From: Microbacterium karelineae
GTDB taxonomy: Bacteria > Actinomycetota > Actinomycetes > Actinomycetales > Microbacteriaceae
NCBI RefSeq assembly: GCF_009745985.1
Contig: NZ_WFIX01000182.1
Coordinates: forward strand, 248,001 to 312,000
Direction of reading: 5' to 3'
DNA: 64,000 nucleotides
Shown here: positions 54,136 through 63,291 of the stretch, piece after piece
How the letters are laid out: every line of letters starts with the position of its first letter
How positions within the stretch are numbered: the stretch's first letter is position 1
Made by a program: the position numbers and the translations under genes
The notes under the pieces: model-generated
Databases searched by the model: none
Seen by the model: only the letters and a program-made list of their open reading frames with translations
What the model was told of the DNA's origin: nothing

Positions 54136-55989
54136 CTACTCGACCGTGACGGACTTCGCGAGGTTGCGCGGCTGGTCGACGTCGAGGCCCTTCGCCGTGG
54201 CGAGGCCCATCGCGAAGATGTGAAGCGGCACGACGGCGAGGATCGGCTCGAAGAGCGGGCTCGCGAGCGGGATCCGCAGCACCTCGTCGGCGTGCGGGAG
54301 CACCGCCGAGTCGCCCTGCTCGGCGATCGCGATGACGCGGGCGCCGCGCGCCCGGATCTCCTGGATGTTCGAGACGACCTTCGCGTGCAGCGTCGGCGCG
54401 CCGCCCGGCGACGGGACGACGACGAACACGGGCTGGCCCGGCTCGATGAGCGCGATCGGGCCGTGCTTCAGCTCGCCGGCGGCGAAGCCCTCGGCGTGGA
54501 TGTACGAGAGCTCCTTGAGCTTGAGCGCGCCCTCGAGCGCGATCGGGTAGCCCACATGGCGCCCCAGGAACAGCACGGAGCGCGTGTCGGCCATCCAGTG
54601 CGCGAGATGCTCGATGCGCTCCTGCTCGTTCTCGAGGATCCACTGGATCTTCGCGGGAAGCTCGTCGAGCTGCGTGACGGCCGCGGCCGCGTCCTCCTCC
54701 GAGAGGGATCCGCGCACGCGCCCCAGGTGCAGCGCGAACAGGTACAGGGCGGTGATCTGCGCGACGAAGGCCTTCGTCGACGCGACGGCGACCTCGGGGC
54801 CGGCGTGCGTGTAGACGATCGCGTCGGATTCGCGCGGGATCGTCGCGCCCTGCGTGTTGCAGATCGACAGGGTCTTGGCGCCGAGGCGCGCGGCCTCCTT
54901 GATCGCCATGAGCGTGTCCATCGTCTCGCCCGACTGGCTGATCGAGATCACGAGCGTGTCGGGGCCGACGAGCGGATCGCGGTAGCGGAACTCGTGCGCG
55001 AGCTCGACCTCGACGGGGATCCGCGCCCACTGCTCGATCGCATACTTGCCGACGAGCCCTGCGTAGGCGGCGGTGCCCGCGCCCAGGATGACGATGCGCG
55101 TGATATCGGCGAACAGCTCGTCGAGTCCGTCGAGCTCGGGGATGACGACGCGGCCATCGCGGATCCGGCCGAGCACGGTGTTGGCGACGGCCTCGGGCTC
55201 CTCCGAGACCTCCTTCGCCATGAAGCTCGACCAGCCGCCCTTGTCGGCGGCAGACGCGTCCCAGGAGACCTCGAACGGCGACGGCTGAACGGGGTTGCCG
55301 TCGAAGTCGGTCACTGCGACGTCGTCGGGCGTGATCGCGACGATCTCGTCCTGGCCGATCGCGAGCGCGCGCCGCGTGTGCTCGACGAACGCGGCGACGT
55401 CGGATCCGAGGAAGTTCTCGCCCTCGCCGAGGCCGATGACGAGCGGCGAGTTGCGCCGCGCGCCGACGACGAGGCCCGGGTGGTCCTCGTGCGTCGCGAG
55501 CAGCGTGAACGCCCCGTCGAGTCGGTGCACGACGCCGCGGAAGGCGCCGACGAGGTCGCCGCCGTTCGCGCGGTACTCGCGGGCGAGCAGCGCCGCCGCG
55601 ACCTCGGTGTCGGTCTCGCTGCGGAACGCGACGCCCTCCGCGACGAGCTCGGCCTTGAGGTCCGAGAAGTTCTCGATGATGCCGTTGTGGATGACGGCGA
55701 GGCGGTCGTCGTCGGCGAGGTGCGGATGCGCGTTCTCGTCGGTCGGGCCGCCGTGCGTCGCCCAGCGGGTGTGGCCGATGCCGGTCGTGCCGCCGCCGAT
55801 CGGATCCGTCTCGAGCGCCTCACGCAGCGCCGAGAGCTTGCCGGCGCGCTTGCGCATGCCAAGCGTTCCGCTCTCGTCGATGACGGCGATGCCCGCGGAG
55901 TCGTATCCGCGGTATTCGAGGCGGGCGAGGCCCGCGACGAGGATGTCCTGGCTCTGCCGAGGACCGACGTATCCGACGATTCCGCACAT
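54136..55989 (-). CDS. glmS: Glutamine-fructose-6-phosphate aminotransferase (isomerising)
   Basis: 617 residues, makes glucosamine-6-phosphate, first step to UDP-GlcNAc. The N-terminal nucleophile Cys2 is in MCGIVGYVG, followed by LEYRGYDSAGIAV; the glutaminase domain includes GHTRWATHG. Two SIS domains follow (ISISQSGETMDTLMAIKEA; VLFLGRHVGYPIALEGALKLKE), and the end is QPRNLAKSVTVE as in all GlmS. Start at 55989 is fixed by Cys2; TAGGAT lies seven bases upstream, a leaderless pattern. No glmS ribozyme is seen. glmM, the next pathway step, is at 61926. Confidence 0.97.
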   Translation of the reverse strand: MCGIVGYVGPRQSQDILVAGLARLEYRGYDSAGIAVIDESGTLGMRKRAGKLSALREALETDPIGGGTTGIGHTRWATHGGPTDENAHPHLADDDRLAVIHNGIIENFSDLKAELVAEGVAFRSETDTEVAAALLAREYRANGGDLVGAFRGVVHRLDGAFTLLATHEDHPGLVVGARRNSPLVIGLGEGENFLGSDVAAFVEHTRRALAIGQDEIVAITPDDVAVTDFDGNPVQPSPFEVSWDASAADKGGWSSFMAKEVSEEPEAVANTVLGRIRDGRVVIPELDGLDELFADITRIVILGAGTAAYAGLVGKYAIEQWARIPVEVELAHEFRYRDPLVGPDTLVISISQSGETMDTLMAIKEAARLGAKTLSICNTQGATIPRESDAIVYTHAGPEVAVASTKAFVAQITALYLFALHLGRVRGSLSEEDAAAAVTQLDELPAKIQWILENEQERIEHLAHWMADTRSVLFLGRHVGYPIALEGALKLKELSYIHAEGFAAGELKHGPIALIEPGQPVFVVVPSPGGAPTLHAKVVSNIQEIRARGARVIAIAEQGDSAVLPHADEVLRIPLASPLFEPILAVVPLHIFAMGLATAKGLDVDQPRNLAKSVTVE

Positions 55990-56040
55990 GCGGGCAATCC
56001 TATGGCCGCCCACCTGGCAAACCCGCCAGCGGCACTCCCC

Positions 56041-56985
56041 CTACAGCTTGCGCAGGAGCACGCGTTCGACCGCGTGCTCGGCGCCCTTGCGCAGAACGAG
56101 CGTGCCGCGGTGCTTCGTCGGCTCGACGTTCGAGATGAGGTTCGGCAGGTTGATGTCGCTCCAGATGCCGCGCGCCGTCTCGATCGCCTCGTCGTCGGAG
56201 AGGTGCTGGAAGACGTTGAAGTACGACGCCGGGTTCGAGAAGGCGCCCGCACGCAGCTTCAGGAAGCGGTCGATGAACCACTTCTCGATGTTCATGCTGT
56301 CGGCATCGACGAAGATCGAGAAGTCGAACAGGTCGCTCACCGCGACGTCGTTCGGCGTGGGCGGGGGCTGCAGCACGTTGAGGCCCTCGACGATGAGCAC
56401 GTCCGGGCTGCGCACGACGACCGACGCGTCGGGCATGATGTCGTACTTCACGTGCGAATAGAACGGGGCGCGCACCTCGGGCTCGCCCGACTTCACGCGC
56501 GTGACGAAGTCGACGAGCGCGCGACGGTCGTACGACTCGGGGAAGCCCTTGCGCCCCATGAGACCGCGGCGTTCGAGCTCCGCGTTCGGGTGGAGGAAGC
56601 CGTCGGTCGTCACGAGCTCGACGCGCGGGGTGTCGCCCCAGCGGCTCATCAGCTCGCGCAGCAGGCGCGCGACGGTCGACTTGCCGACGGCGACTGATCC
56701 GGCGACGCCGACGACGAACGGGATCCGCGGCTGCTCCTCGCCGAGGAAGCCCGCCAGCTCGGATCCGATCTGCCGCGTGCCGCGCGCCCACGCGCTCAGC
56801 AGGCGGCTGATCGGCAGGTACACGTCGCGCACCTCGTTCACGTCGAGGCGATCGCCGAGGCCGCGGATCTGCACGATCTCCTGCTCCGTGAGCGGCTGAT
56901 CCATGCCCTTCGCCAGGCGCGCCCACTCCGCGCGGGGGATGTCGCGGTACAGGGAGAGCTGCAGTGCGCTGGTGGCGGGCATCAT
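56041..56985 (-). CDS. coaA: Type I pantothenate kinase
   Basis: 314 residues, phosphorylates pantothenate in CoA synthesis. P-loop is GVAGSVAVGKSTVARLL; LVTTDGFLHPNAELERRGLM and KGFPESYDRRALVDF are family signatures, with YFNVFQHLSDDEA near the end. Start set at 56985 (MMPATSALQLS) because TAGCAT lies seven bases before it, a leaderless pattern; the ATG at 56994, which overlaps that hexamer, would add three residues. It neighbours glmS on the same strand, 51 bases away. Confidence 0.95.
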   Translation of the reverse strand: MMPATSALQLSLYRDIPRAEWARLAKGMDQPLTEQEIVQIRGLGDRLDVNEVRDVYLPISRLLSAWARGTRQIGSELAGFLGEEQPRIPFVVGVAGSVAVGKSTVARLLRELMSRWGDTPRVELVTTDGFLHPNAELERRGLMGRKGFPESYDRRALVDFVTRVKSGEPEVRAPFYSHVKYDIMPDASVVVRSPDVLIVEGLNVLQPPPTPNDVAVSDLFDFSIFVDADSMNIEKWFIDRFLKLRAGAFSNPASYFNVFQHLSDDEAIETARGIWSDINLPNLISNVEPTKHRGTLVLRKGAEHAVERVLLRKL

Positions 56986-57000
56986 CCGAAACATGCTACC

Positions 57001-57034
57001 GGCGACGCCCCGTCTCGCTTGCCGGGGCGCCGCC
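57001..57034. terminator. GC-rich hairpin between amylase and coaA
   Basis: GGCGACGCCCCG (57001-57012) pairs with CGGGGCGCCGCC (57023-57034) with one mismatch around a ten-base loop. It lies downstream of the amylase stop and likely ends that transcript; no T-run follows. Confidence 0.6.
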
Positions 57035-57046
57035 GATCCGCTTCTC

Positions 57047-58855
57047 TCAGTCGCAGGGACTGCCGGGCGTCACCTGGCCGTTCGCCACGGCCGCGACCGT
57101 TCCCGTGAGGGTGTAGTCGGATCCGCCGTTGTTGTCCCACGTGCCGGCGCCGTCATTGAACGCCGCCGTCACATCCGCCCCGTCCGAGTCGATCGTGCGC
57201 GACACCCAGCCGCTGCACGCCGCCGCCATCTCCTCGCCGGGAACATCCGTCCACGCTCCGTCGCCGATCCGGTAGTGCGCGTTGTACGCACCCCAGTTCG
57301 CGTCGGTCGCGTAGAACACCGTCAGGTCGTCGCCGGGCTCCGGGGTCGGCGTCGACCCGCCCTCGGCCTTCGCGCCCGCGTGGATCGCGACGGCGCCGTC
57401 GCCCGGCACGGTCGCCGTGAACTCGCCGCCCGAGACGGCGATCGTCGACCCCGACCATGTGTCGCCGTCACGCTCGGCCGCGATCACGTCGTAGTACTCG
57501 CCGTCCGGCAGGCTCGTCGCGAAGGTCCGCGTCATCTCGCCGCCGCGGTTGATCGCGATGGTGCCCTGGTCGCCGCGGCTGAACGCGATCGCGTTCGAGC
57601 CGTTCGTCCACTGATCAGTGACGGGCTGGCCGTACGTCTGCACGCGGAAGCCGACCATGTTCTCGATGTCGTTCTGGGCGTGCGTGAAGGTCCAGCCGTT
57701 CTGGCCGTCGACAGGGTCGATCACGCGGCCGGATCCGTCGGTGACGGGGCCGGCGTCGAAGTCGCTGAACTCGTAGCCCGAGTGCACCGACGGGGATCCG
57801 TACGGCCACGCGAGCGTGAACATCTGCGCGAGGTCGTAGGCGGCTCCGTCCTTGTAGCTGAGCGTCTCGCCGTTGCGCTCGGTGTCGTGATTGTCGACGA
57901 ACACCGCGGCGTCGGAGTGATCGAGGAAGCCTTCCCATTGGTCGCCGATCCCGACGGGGTCGATGAGCCAGTCGATGGATCCGCTGCCGAACGACTCCTT
58001 CATCTTGCGCGAGTACGCGAACTCGTGGATGTCGCCGATGCCGATGTACTCATCGGGCTGGACGGCCTCGCCGGGCGATCCGATGACCTCCTGCACGAGG
58101 TACAGGTCGTCGCGGTTCTGCACCCTGTTCCAGATCCCCCAGAGGTCCTCGGCCGAGATGTGCTTGACGGCGTCGACGCGGAACCCGGCGACGCCCATGC
58201 CGGCGAGCCTGTTCATGTATCCCGCGAGCTGCTGCCGCACATAGTCGGATCCGGTGTCCAGGTCGGCGAGATTGACGAGGTTGCACTCCTGGACCGCCCA
58301 GCGATCGTTCGTGTAGTCGCTTCCCTGGATGTCGCGTCGGCAGTCGTGGAAGTCCCACTCGGAGTACAGCCCCGGGTAGTCGTAGTGCGAGTAGGGCGAT
58401 CCCGCCCACCCGATGCCCGCGTCGTCCTGCCCTGTCATGTGGTTGATGACGACGTCGGCGATGACGCCGACGCCCGCGTCGGCGCAGGTGTCGACCATGC
58501 TCTGGAACTCGGCCTCGGTGCCGAACCGCGACTCGAGCTGGTACGAGACGGGCTGGTAGCTCGTCCACCAGGGCGCGCCGAGGATGTGCTCCTGCGGAGG
58601 CGAGGTCTGCACGTAGCCGTATCCGGCGGGGCCGAGGTTGTCGGTGCACTCGCGCGCGATCGCGTCCCAGGTGTACTGGAACAGGACGGCCGTCGTGTCC
58701 TTGGGGCCCGGCGCCGCGGCCTGCGCCTCCTCAGCGGGGGCGATCGCCGCCGCGAGGGGCGCGGCGACGGCGAGCGCGCCCGCGACGGCGAGCGCGGCGC
58801 GCCATCGGGATCGGCGCCGCGGCGGATCGAGGGCGGCGTTGCGTGCAGGATTCAT
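57047..58855 (-). CDS. Secreted alpha-amylase (GH13) with C-terminal starch-binding module
   Basis: 602 residues. A signal peptide ends near residue 48 (EAQAAAPG). The GH13 barrel shows VADVVINHM-type region I (IADVVINHM), GFRVDAVKH with nucleophile Asp228, Glu256 in LYLVQEVIG as acid, and FVDNHDTERN with Asp324. After the beta-sandwich C domain comes a Pro/Glu linker (GGSTPTPEPGDD) and a CBM25-type module (LTVFYATDANWGAYNAHYRI). It hydrolyses starch outside the cell. Start at 58855 follows AAGGAG; the frame to 58924 is not supported. LacI-type palindromes lie upstream. Confidence 0.94.
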   Translation of the reverse strand: MNPARNAALDPPRRRSRWRAALAVAGALAVAAPLAAAIAPAEEAQAAAPGPKDTTAVLFQYTWDAIARECTDNLGPAGYGYVQTSPPQEHILGAPWWTSYQPVSYQLESRFGTEAEFQSMVDTCADAGVGVIADVVINHMTGQDDAGIGWAGSPYSHYDYPGLYSEWDFHDCRRDIQGSDYTNDRWAVQECNLVNLADLDTGSDYVRQQLAGYMNRLAGMGVAGFRVDAVKHISAEDLWGIWNRVQNRDDLYLVQEVIGSPGEAVQPDEYIGIGDIHEFAYSRKMKESFGSGSIDWLIDPVGIGDQWEGFLDHSDAAVFVDNHDTERNGETLSYKDGAAYDLAQMFTLAWPYGSPSVHSGYEFSDFDAGPVTDGSGRVIDPVDGQNGWTFTHAQNDIENMVGFRVQTYGQPVTDQWTNGSNAIAFSRGDQGTIAINRGGEMTRTFATSLPDGEYYDVIAAERDGDTWSGSTIAVSGGEFTATVPGDGAVAIHAGAKAEGGSTPTPEPGDDLTVFYATDANWGAYNAHYRIGDGAWTDVPGEEMAAACSGWVSRTIDSDGADVTAAFNDGAGTWDNNGGSDYTLTGTVAAVANGQVTPGSPCD

Positions 58856-58962
58856 CGTGTGGCTGCTCCTTCGCAGGTGAGTCGCCGCCGCTCGGCTGTG
58901 AGCGCGACGCGGGCATGTCGCCATGCCCTCGGGCGAAGGTAGCGGGGCCGTGAACGATAAGC

Positions 58963-59050
58963 AAACGTTTTCATTCAGGTCGATTGAAGATGGAACGATT
59001 CCACTTCGGATCCCCGCATTTCCGGGCCAGATTTAAACGAAAGCGCTTCC
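58963..59050. promoter_or_regulatory. Three LacI/CcpA-like palindromes between amylase and ppx
   Basis: AAACGTTT (58963-58970, within GCAAACGTTTTC), TGGAACGATTCCA (58991-59003, perfect) and GAAAGCGCTTCC (59039-59050, one mismatch) all have the central CG and arm style of LacI-family operators. They suggest sugar-dependent control of the amylase; no regulator gene is adjacent. Confidence 0.6.
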
Positions 59051-59091
59051 ACTGGTCGGCGCGCGTGTTCGCCTCCCGCTACCCTGACGCC

Positions 59092-60021
59092 GTGCGCCTC
59101 GGAGTTCTCGACATCGGTTCCAACACCGTCCACCTGCTCATCGCGAATGCGCAGCCGGGCGGACGCCCGCTCGCCGCGACGAGCGAGAAGCGCACCCTGC
59201 GCCTCATGCGGTACCTCACCGACGACGGCGCGATCTCGGCCGACGGCGTCGAGGCGATCCTCAAGGCGGTGCGAAAGGCGCGGAAGGTCGCGAAGAAGGA
59301 GGGCGTCGAGGAGCTGCTGGCCACCGCCACCTCCGCGGTGCGCGAGGCGGCCAACGGGCCCGAGGTGATCGAGCGGATCGAGGAGACGCTCGGCCAGCGG
59401 CTGCAGGTGCTCGGCGGATCCGACGAGGCGCGGTTCACGTTCCTCGCCGTACGGCGCTGGTTCGGCTGGTCGGCCGGACAGATCCTGCTGTTCGACATCG
59501 GCGGCGGCTCGCTCGAGGTCGCCGGCGGATCCGAGGAGCTGCCCCACATGGCCGAGTCGGTGCAGCTGGGCGCCGGCCGCATGACGGTGCGCCACCTGCC
59601 CGACGATCCGCCCGGCGATGAGGCCGTCGCACGCCTCGCGGCGCACGCCGAAGAGACGCTCGCGCCCTTGGCGACGCGCTTCGCACGGATCCCCAGGCCC
59701 GACCACGTCGTCGGCTCCTCGAAGACGATCCGCTCCCTCTCCCGGCTCGTCGGCTACAAGCGGCCCGGCTGGTCGGGAATCGACCGCTGGATGCTCCCCC
59801 GTGCGGCGCTCGGCGCGTGGATCCCGGTGCTCGCGCGGATTCCGGCGCAGTCGCGACAGGAGCTGCCCGGCATCACGGCCGACCGCACGTTCCAGATCAC
59901 GGCGGGCGCCGTCGTGCTGCACGAGGCGATGAAGGCGCTCGACGTCGAGGAGCTCGAGGTGAGCCCGTGGGCGCTCCGCGAGGGCGTGCTGCTGCGCTAC
60001 ATCGAGGACATGGGCTGGTGA
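59092..60021 (+). CDS. ppx: Exopolyphosphatase / pppGpp phosphohydrolase, Ppx/GppA family
   Basis: 309 residues, ASKHA-fold. VRLGVLDIGSNTVHLLIANA is the phosphate-1 loop and ILLFDIGGGSLEVAGGS the phosphate-2 loop; LATATSAVREAANGPEVIE carries the catalytic-Glu region. It releases phosphate from polyphosphate or the 5-prime phosphate from pppGpp. GTG start at 59092 has TACCCT six bases upstream, a leaderless pattern; the frame reaching 58984 would run across the operator region. It may turn over polymer made by the VTC enzyme at 23384 (inference). Confidence 0.93.
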   Translation: MRLGVLDIGSNTVHLLIANAQPGGRPLAATSEKRTLRLMRYLTDDGAISADGVEAILKAVRKARKVAKKEGVEELLATATSAVREAANGPEVIERIEETLGQRLQVLGGSDEARFTFLAVRRWFGWSAGQILLFDIGGGSLEVAGGSEELPHMAESVQLGAGRMTVRHLPDDPPGDEAVARLAAHAEETLAPLATRFARIPRPDHVVGSSKTIRSLSRLVGYKRPGWSGIDRWMLPRAALGAWIPVLARIPAQSRQELPGITADRTFQITAGAVVLHEAMKALDVEELEVSPWALREGVLLRYIEDMGW

Positions 60022-60043
60022 GGGCGGCGAGTACGGTGGAGGC

Positions 60044-61033
60044 ATGACCTCCCCCTCCGATTCCGCCGGCTGCGGGTGCGGGTGCGGCACCCCCTCGCGC
60101 GACGCGTTCGTCCCCCTGACGACCCGGCCGGCGCACGCGCTGCCCCACGGCGATGACGCGCGCCACGCGATCGAACAGGCGCGGATCCCCGCGGGCCGCT
60201 TCGCGATGGGCGACTCGTCGGGCGACCGCAACCCCGCCGACGGCGAGGTCCCCGTGCACGAGGTCTCGATCAGCGCCTTCTCGATCGACGCGACGAGCGT
60301 CGCGAACGCCGACTTCGCGCGCTTCGTCGACGACACCGGCTACGTCACCGAGGCGGAGTCGTTCGAGTTCTCGGCCGTGTTCCACCTCGTGGTCGAGGCC
60401 GACGATGAGGACGTCCTCGGCGCGCCGCCCGCGACGCCGTGGTGGCTCGGCGTGAAGGGATCCGACTGGCGCCACCCGAACGGTCGGCACTCGTCGATCG
60501 ACGGGCTGGACGACCACCCCGTCGTGCACGTGAGCTGGAACGACGCGCAGGCGTACTGCGCGTGGGCCGGTCGGCGCCTGCCGACGGAGGCCGAGTGGGA
60601 GTACGCGGCGCGCGGCGGCATCGACGGTGCGAAGTTCCCGTGGGGCGATGACGAGGTCGACGCGGGCGGCTGGCGCGCGAACATCTGGCAGGGCACCTTC
60701 CCGACCGAGAACACGCGCGAGGACGGCTGGATGACGACCGCCCCGGTGCGCTCGTTCGCACCCAACGGCTACGGGCTCTGGCAGCCCATCGGCAATGTGT
60801 GGGAGTGGTGCGACGACTGGTTCGACCCGAACGCGTATCGGCGCGGGTCCGCCGCGGATCCGCGCGGCCCCGAGCGCGGCGCGGCGCGTGTGCTGCGCGG
60901 CGGCAGCTACCTCTGCCACGACTCGTACTGCAACCGCTACCGCAACTCGGCACGCTCATCGAACACACCCGATTCGTCGATGGGCAACGCCGGCTTCCGC
61001 ACTGTGGCCCTCGCAGAGGAGGCGGACGCGTGA
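60044..61033 (+). CDS. Formylglycine-generating enzyme (sulfatase-modifying factor)
   Basis: 329 residues. It oxidises a Cys of sulfatases (CxPxR) to formylglycine with copper and oxygen. The copper/active-site pair is Cys291 and Cys296 in GGSYLCHDSYCNRYR, as in the Streptomyces and human enzymes; RLPTEAEWEYAARGG and GNVWEWCDDWF are family marks. A Cys-rich N-terminal run CGCGCG (residues 10-15) is an unusual addition and may bind metal. ATG at 60044 has TACGGT six bases upstream, a leaderless pattern. No sulfatase is in the window. It overlaps the first DUF202 gene. Confidence 0.93.
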   Translation: MTSPSDSAGCGCGCGTPSRDAFVPLTTRPAHALPHGDDARHAIEQARIPAGRFAMGDSSGDRNPADGEVPVHEVSISAFSIDATSVANADFARFVDDTGYVTEAESFEFSAVFHLVVEADDEDVLGAPPATPWWLGVKGSDWRHPNGRHSSIDGLDDHPVVHVSWNDAQAYCAWAGRRLPTEAEWEYAARGGIDGAKFPWGDDEVDAGGWRANIWQGTFPTENTREDGWMTTAPVRSFAPNGYGLWQPIGNVWEWCDDWFDPNAYRRGSAADPRGPERGAARVLRGGSYLCHDSYCNRYRNSARSSNTPDSSMGNAGFRTVALAEEADA

Positions 61034-61392
61034 CCGATCGACGATTCCCCAGGCGGGTCTATCGCGAGGGCGGCGAGCCGGATCCGCGGTTCAGCCTCGC
61101 GAACGAGCGCACCTTCCTCGCGTGGCTGCGCACGGCGCTCGCGATGTACGCGGCTGCGTTCGCGCTGGAGGCGCTCGAGCTGCCCGCCGCGACCGGCTGG
61201 CGCCTCGCGGCGGCCGCCGTATTCCTCGTGCTCGGCACGATCGGATCCGTGCAGGCGTGGATCGGGTGGGCGCGCACCGAGACGTCGCTGCGGCGCAACG
61301 AGCCGCTGCCGGGCCTCGCGGTCGGGGGAATCGTCGTCGTCGGCGTGATCGTCGCCGTCGCGCTCGTCGTGATCGGCATGTTCGTGCCATGA
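61030..61392 (+). CDS. DUF202 membrane protein, first of a pair
   Basis: 120 residues with three membrane helices. The conserved DUF202 opening is FSLANERTFLAWLRTALAMY, followed by LAAAAVFLVLGTIGSVQAWI and VGVIVAVALVVIGMFV. GTG start at 61030 lies behind AGAGGAGG and overlaps the FGE stop (GTGA). DUF202 proteins resemble the yeast Vtc1-type membrane subunit of the polyphosphate machinery; whether these act with the VTC enzyme at 23384 is speculation. It also overlaps the second DUF202 gene. Confidence 0.88.
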   Translation: MTDRRFPRRVYREGGEPDPRFSLANERTFLAWLRTALAMYAAAFALEALELPAATGWRLAAAAVFLVLGTIGSVQAWIGWARTETSLRRNEPLPGLAVGGIVVVGVIVAVALVVIGMFVP

Positions 61393-61730
61393 CCTCGCAC
61401 GAGATCTTCGATCCGGGTCTGCAGCCCGAGCGGACCCTGCTCGCCTGGCGCCGCACGTGCCTCGCGTTCGCGCTCGCGAGCCTCATCGGGGCGCGCTTCA
61501 CGATCGACGCGCTCGGCGTGTTCGCCGTCGTCGTCGGCATCCTCGGGGCGGGCCTCGCGGCCGCGGCCTACTTCGCCGCCGCCTTCGGGTATCAGCGCGC
61601 CCAGCGGGCCCTGCACGCGCACGGCGGATCGGGCACGACGGGCATGCCGATCGCCCTCGCGACGGGCGCGGCCCTGCTCGTCGGCCTGGCCTGCGCGGCG
61701 TTCATCGCCGTGGGCACGCTCAACGGTTGA
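61389..61730 (+). CDS. DUF202 membrane protein, second of a pair
   Basis: 113 residues, three membrane helices. The conserved opening is DPGLQPERTLLAWRRTCLAF, then VFAVVVGILGAGLAAAAYFA and GAALLVGLACAAFIAVG. Its start overlaps the previous stop (ATGA), so FGE and both DUF202 genes form one transcript. Short divergent DUF202 pairs are common in actinobacteria; function not known. Confidence 0.87.
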   Translation: MTSHEIFDPGLQPERTLLAWRRTCLAFALASLIGARFTIDALGVFAVVVGILGAGLAAAAYFAAAFGYQRAQRALHAHGGSGTTGMPIALATGAALLVGLACAAFIAVGTLNG

Positions 61731-61742
61731 GGGACCGCTGCG

Positions 61743-61894
61743 CGGGGCACTATCTCACGGCCGCGTCCCGCGCGCTCGTTCCTCCCCGCTGCGCGCCCCA
61801 ATCGCCGCTGGCGCGCCGACCGGGGACCCCGTGCGCGCGGCGTGGGCCCAACGCACTCGCCAGACCCGAGCCAGCGGCCGTGAGAAAGCACGCC
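61743..61894. repeat. 152-bp compound inverted repeat between convergent genes
   Basis: Outer arms at 61743-61764 and 61873-61894 pair over about 22 bases, with CTATCTCACGGCCGC against CTTTCTCACGGCCGC. Inside, GCGCGCC and GGCGCGC pair, flanked by CCCC/GGGG. It fills the gap between the DUF202 pair and glmM; no gene is visible there. Confidence 0.7.
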
Positions 61895-61925
61895 GCTCCG
61901 CTCACGTCAGCTCCTACTGACCTCG

Positions 61926-63281
61926 TCACAGCGCGAGGCGGTCGCGGACGACCTGCGCGAGCCGCTCGGCGGCGTCGTGCGCCGTCTTCTCGTCGGCGGC
62001 CTCGACCATGACGCGCACGAGCGCCTCGGTGCCCGAGGGGCGCAGGAGCACGCGACCGGTGTCGCCGAGCTCGGCCGCGACGGCGGCGACGGCGCTCTGC
62101 ACGCCCTCATCGTCGACGCGCGACTTGTCGACGCCCGTCACGTTGATCATCGTCTGCGGCAGCACCGTCATGATCGACGCGAGCTCCGCGAGGGACTTCC
62201 CCGTGCGCGCCATCTCGCCCACGATCTGCAGGCCCGTGAGCAGGCCGTCGCCCGTGGTCGAGTGCTCGTTCATGATGACGTGCCCCGACTGCTCGCCGCC
62301 GAGCGAGTAGCCGTCGCGGTTCATCGCTTCGAGGACGTAGCGGTCGCCCACCGCGGTCTGGAGCACGCGGATCCCCCGCTCCTCCATCGCGATCTTCAGC
62401 CCGAGGTTGCTCATGACCGTCGCGACGAGCGTGTCGGCCGCGAGCATGCCGCGCTCGTGCAGCGAGGCGGCGAGGATCGCCATGATCTGGTCGCCGTCGA
62501 TCGTGCGCCCGGCCGCGTCGACCGCGAGGCACCGATCGGCGTCGCCGTCGTGTGCGATCCCGACGTCGGCGCCCAGGGCGACCACCGTATCGGCGAGGCC
62601 GTCGAGGTGCGTGGATCCGACGCCGTCGTTGATGTTGAGACCGTCGGGGTCGGCGCCGATGACGGTCACCTTCGCGCCCGCGTCGGCGAACATCTGCGGC
62701 GAGACGCCGGAGGCGGCTCCGTTCGCGCAGTCGATGACGACGTGGATCCCGTCGAGGCGCGCCGGGAGCGTGCCGAGCAGGTGCAGGACGTAGCGGTCCT
62801 CAGCGTCGGCGAAGCGCGCGATGCGTCCGACGTCGCCGCCCGTGGGCAGCAGCTTCGGTCGCTCGAGGTAGCGCTCGATGCGCTCTTCGACGACATCGGG
62901 CAGCTTGATGCCGCCGTGCGCGAAGATCTTGATCCCGTTGTCGTGCGCCGGGTTGTGCGACGCCGAGATCATGACGCCGAAGTCCGCATCGAAGTCGTTC
63001 ACGAGGAACGCGAGCGCGGGCGTCGGGATGACCCCCGCGTCGTAGACGTCGACCCCGCTCGAGGCGAGACCCGCCGCGACCGCCGCCCCCAGGAAGTCCC
63101 CCGAGATGCGCGGATCGCGCGCGATGACCGCCTTGGCGCGGCGGCCCTCGGCGCGACGCGCCTCGGCGGAACGCCCCTGGCCCAGGACGACGGCAGTCGC
63201 CTGGGCCAGGGAGAGAGCAAGGTCGGCGGTGAGGACTCCGTTGGCGAGTCCTCGAACGCCATCCGTGCCGAAGAGAGCCAT
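61926..63281 (-). CDS. glmM: Phosphoglucosamine mutase
   Basis: 451 residues, converts glucosamine-6-phosphate to glucosamine-1-phosphate. The phosphoserine loop is [16 protein letters not shown], the metal site [15 protein letters not shown], the sugar loop [10 protein letters not shown] and the phosphate site [12 protein letters not shown]. Start at 63281 ([14 protein letters not shown]) is the family start. It lies ten bases after rpsI, the standard actinobacterial order rplM-rpsI-glmM. It uses the product of GlmS encoded at 54136. Confidence 0.97.
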   Translation of the reverse strand: MALFGTDGVRGLANGVLTADLALSLAQATAVVLGQGRSAEARRAEGRRAKAVIARDPRISGDFLGAAVAAGLASSGVDVYDAGVIPTPALAFLVNDFDADFGVMISASHNPAHDNGIKIFAHGGIKLPDVVEERIERYLERPKLLPTGGDVGRIARFADAEDRYVLHLLGTLPARLDGIHVVIDCANGAASGVSPQMFADAGAKVTVIGADPDGLNINDGVGSTHLDGLADTVVALGADVGIAHDGDADRCLAVDAAGRTIDGDQIMAILAASLHERGMLAADTLVATVMSNLGLKIAMEERGIRVLQTAVGDRYVLEAMNRDGYSLGGEQSGHVIMNEHSTTGDGLLTGLQIVGEMARTGKSLAELASIMTVLPQTMINVTGVDKSRVDDEGVQSAVAAVAAELGDTGRVLLRPSGTEALVRVMVEAADEKTAHDAAERLAQVVRDRLAL

Positions 63282-63291
63282 CAGCCCTCGA

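Noticed and set aside
55990-56040. glmS ribozyme or leader
   Set aside because: The gap upstream of glmS is about 50 bases, too short, and TAGGAT seven bases before the ATG suggests a leaderless transcript.
53881-56697. 938-codon plus-strand open frame
   Set aside because: Antisense to glmS and coaA, both with full catalytic motifs.
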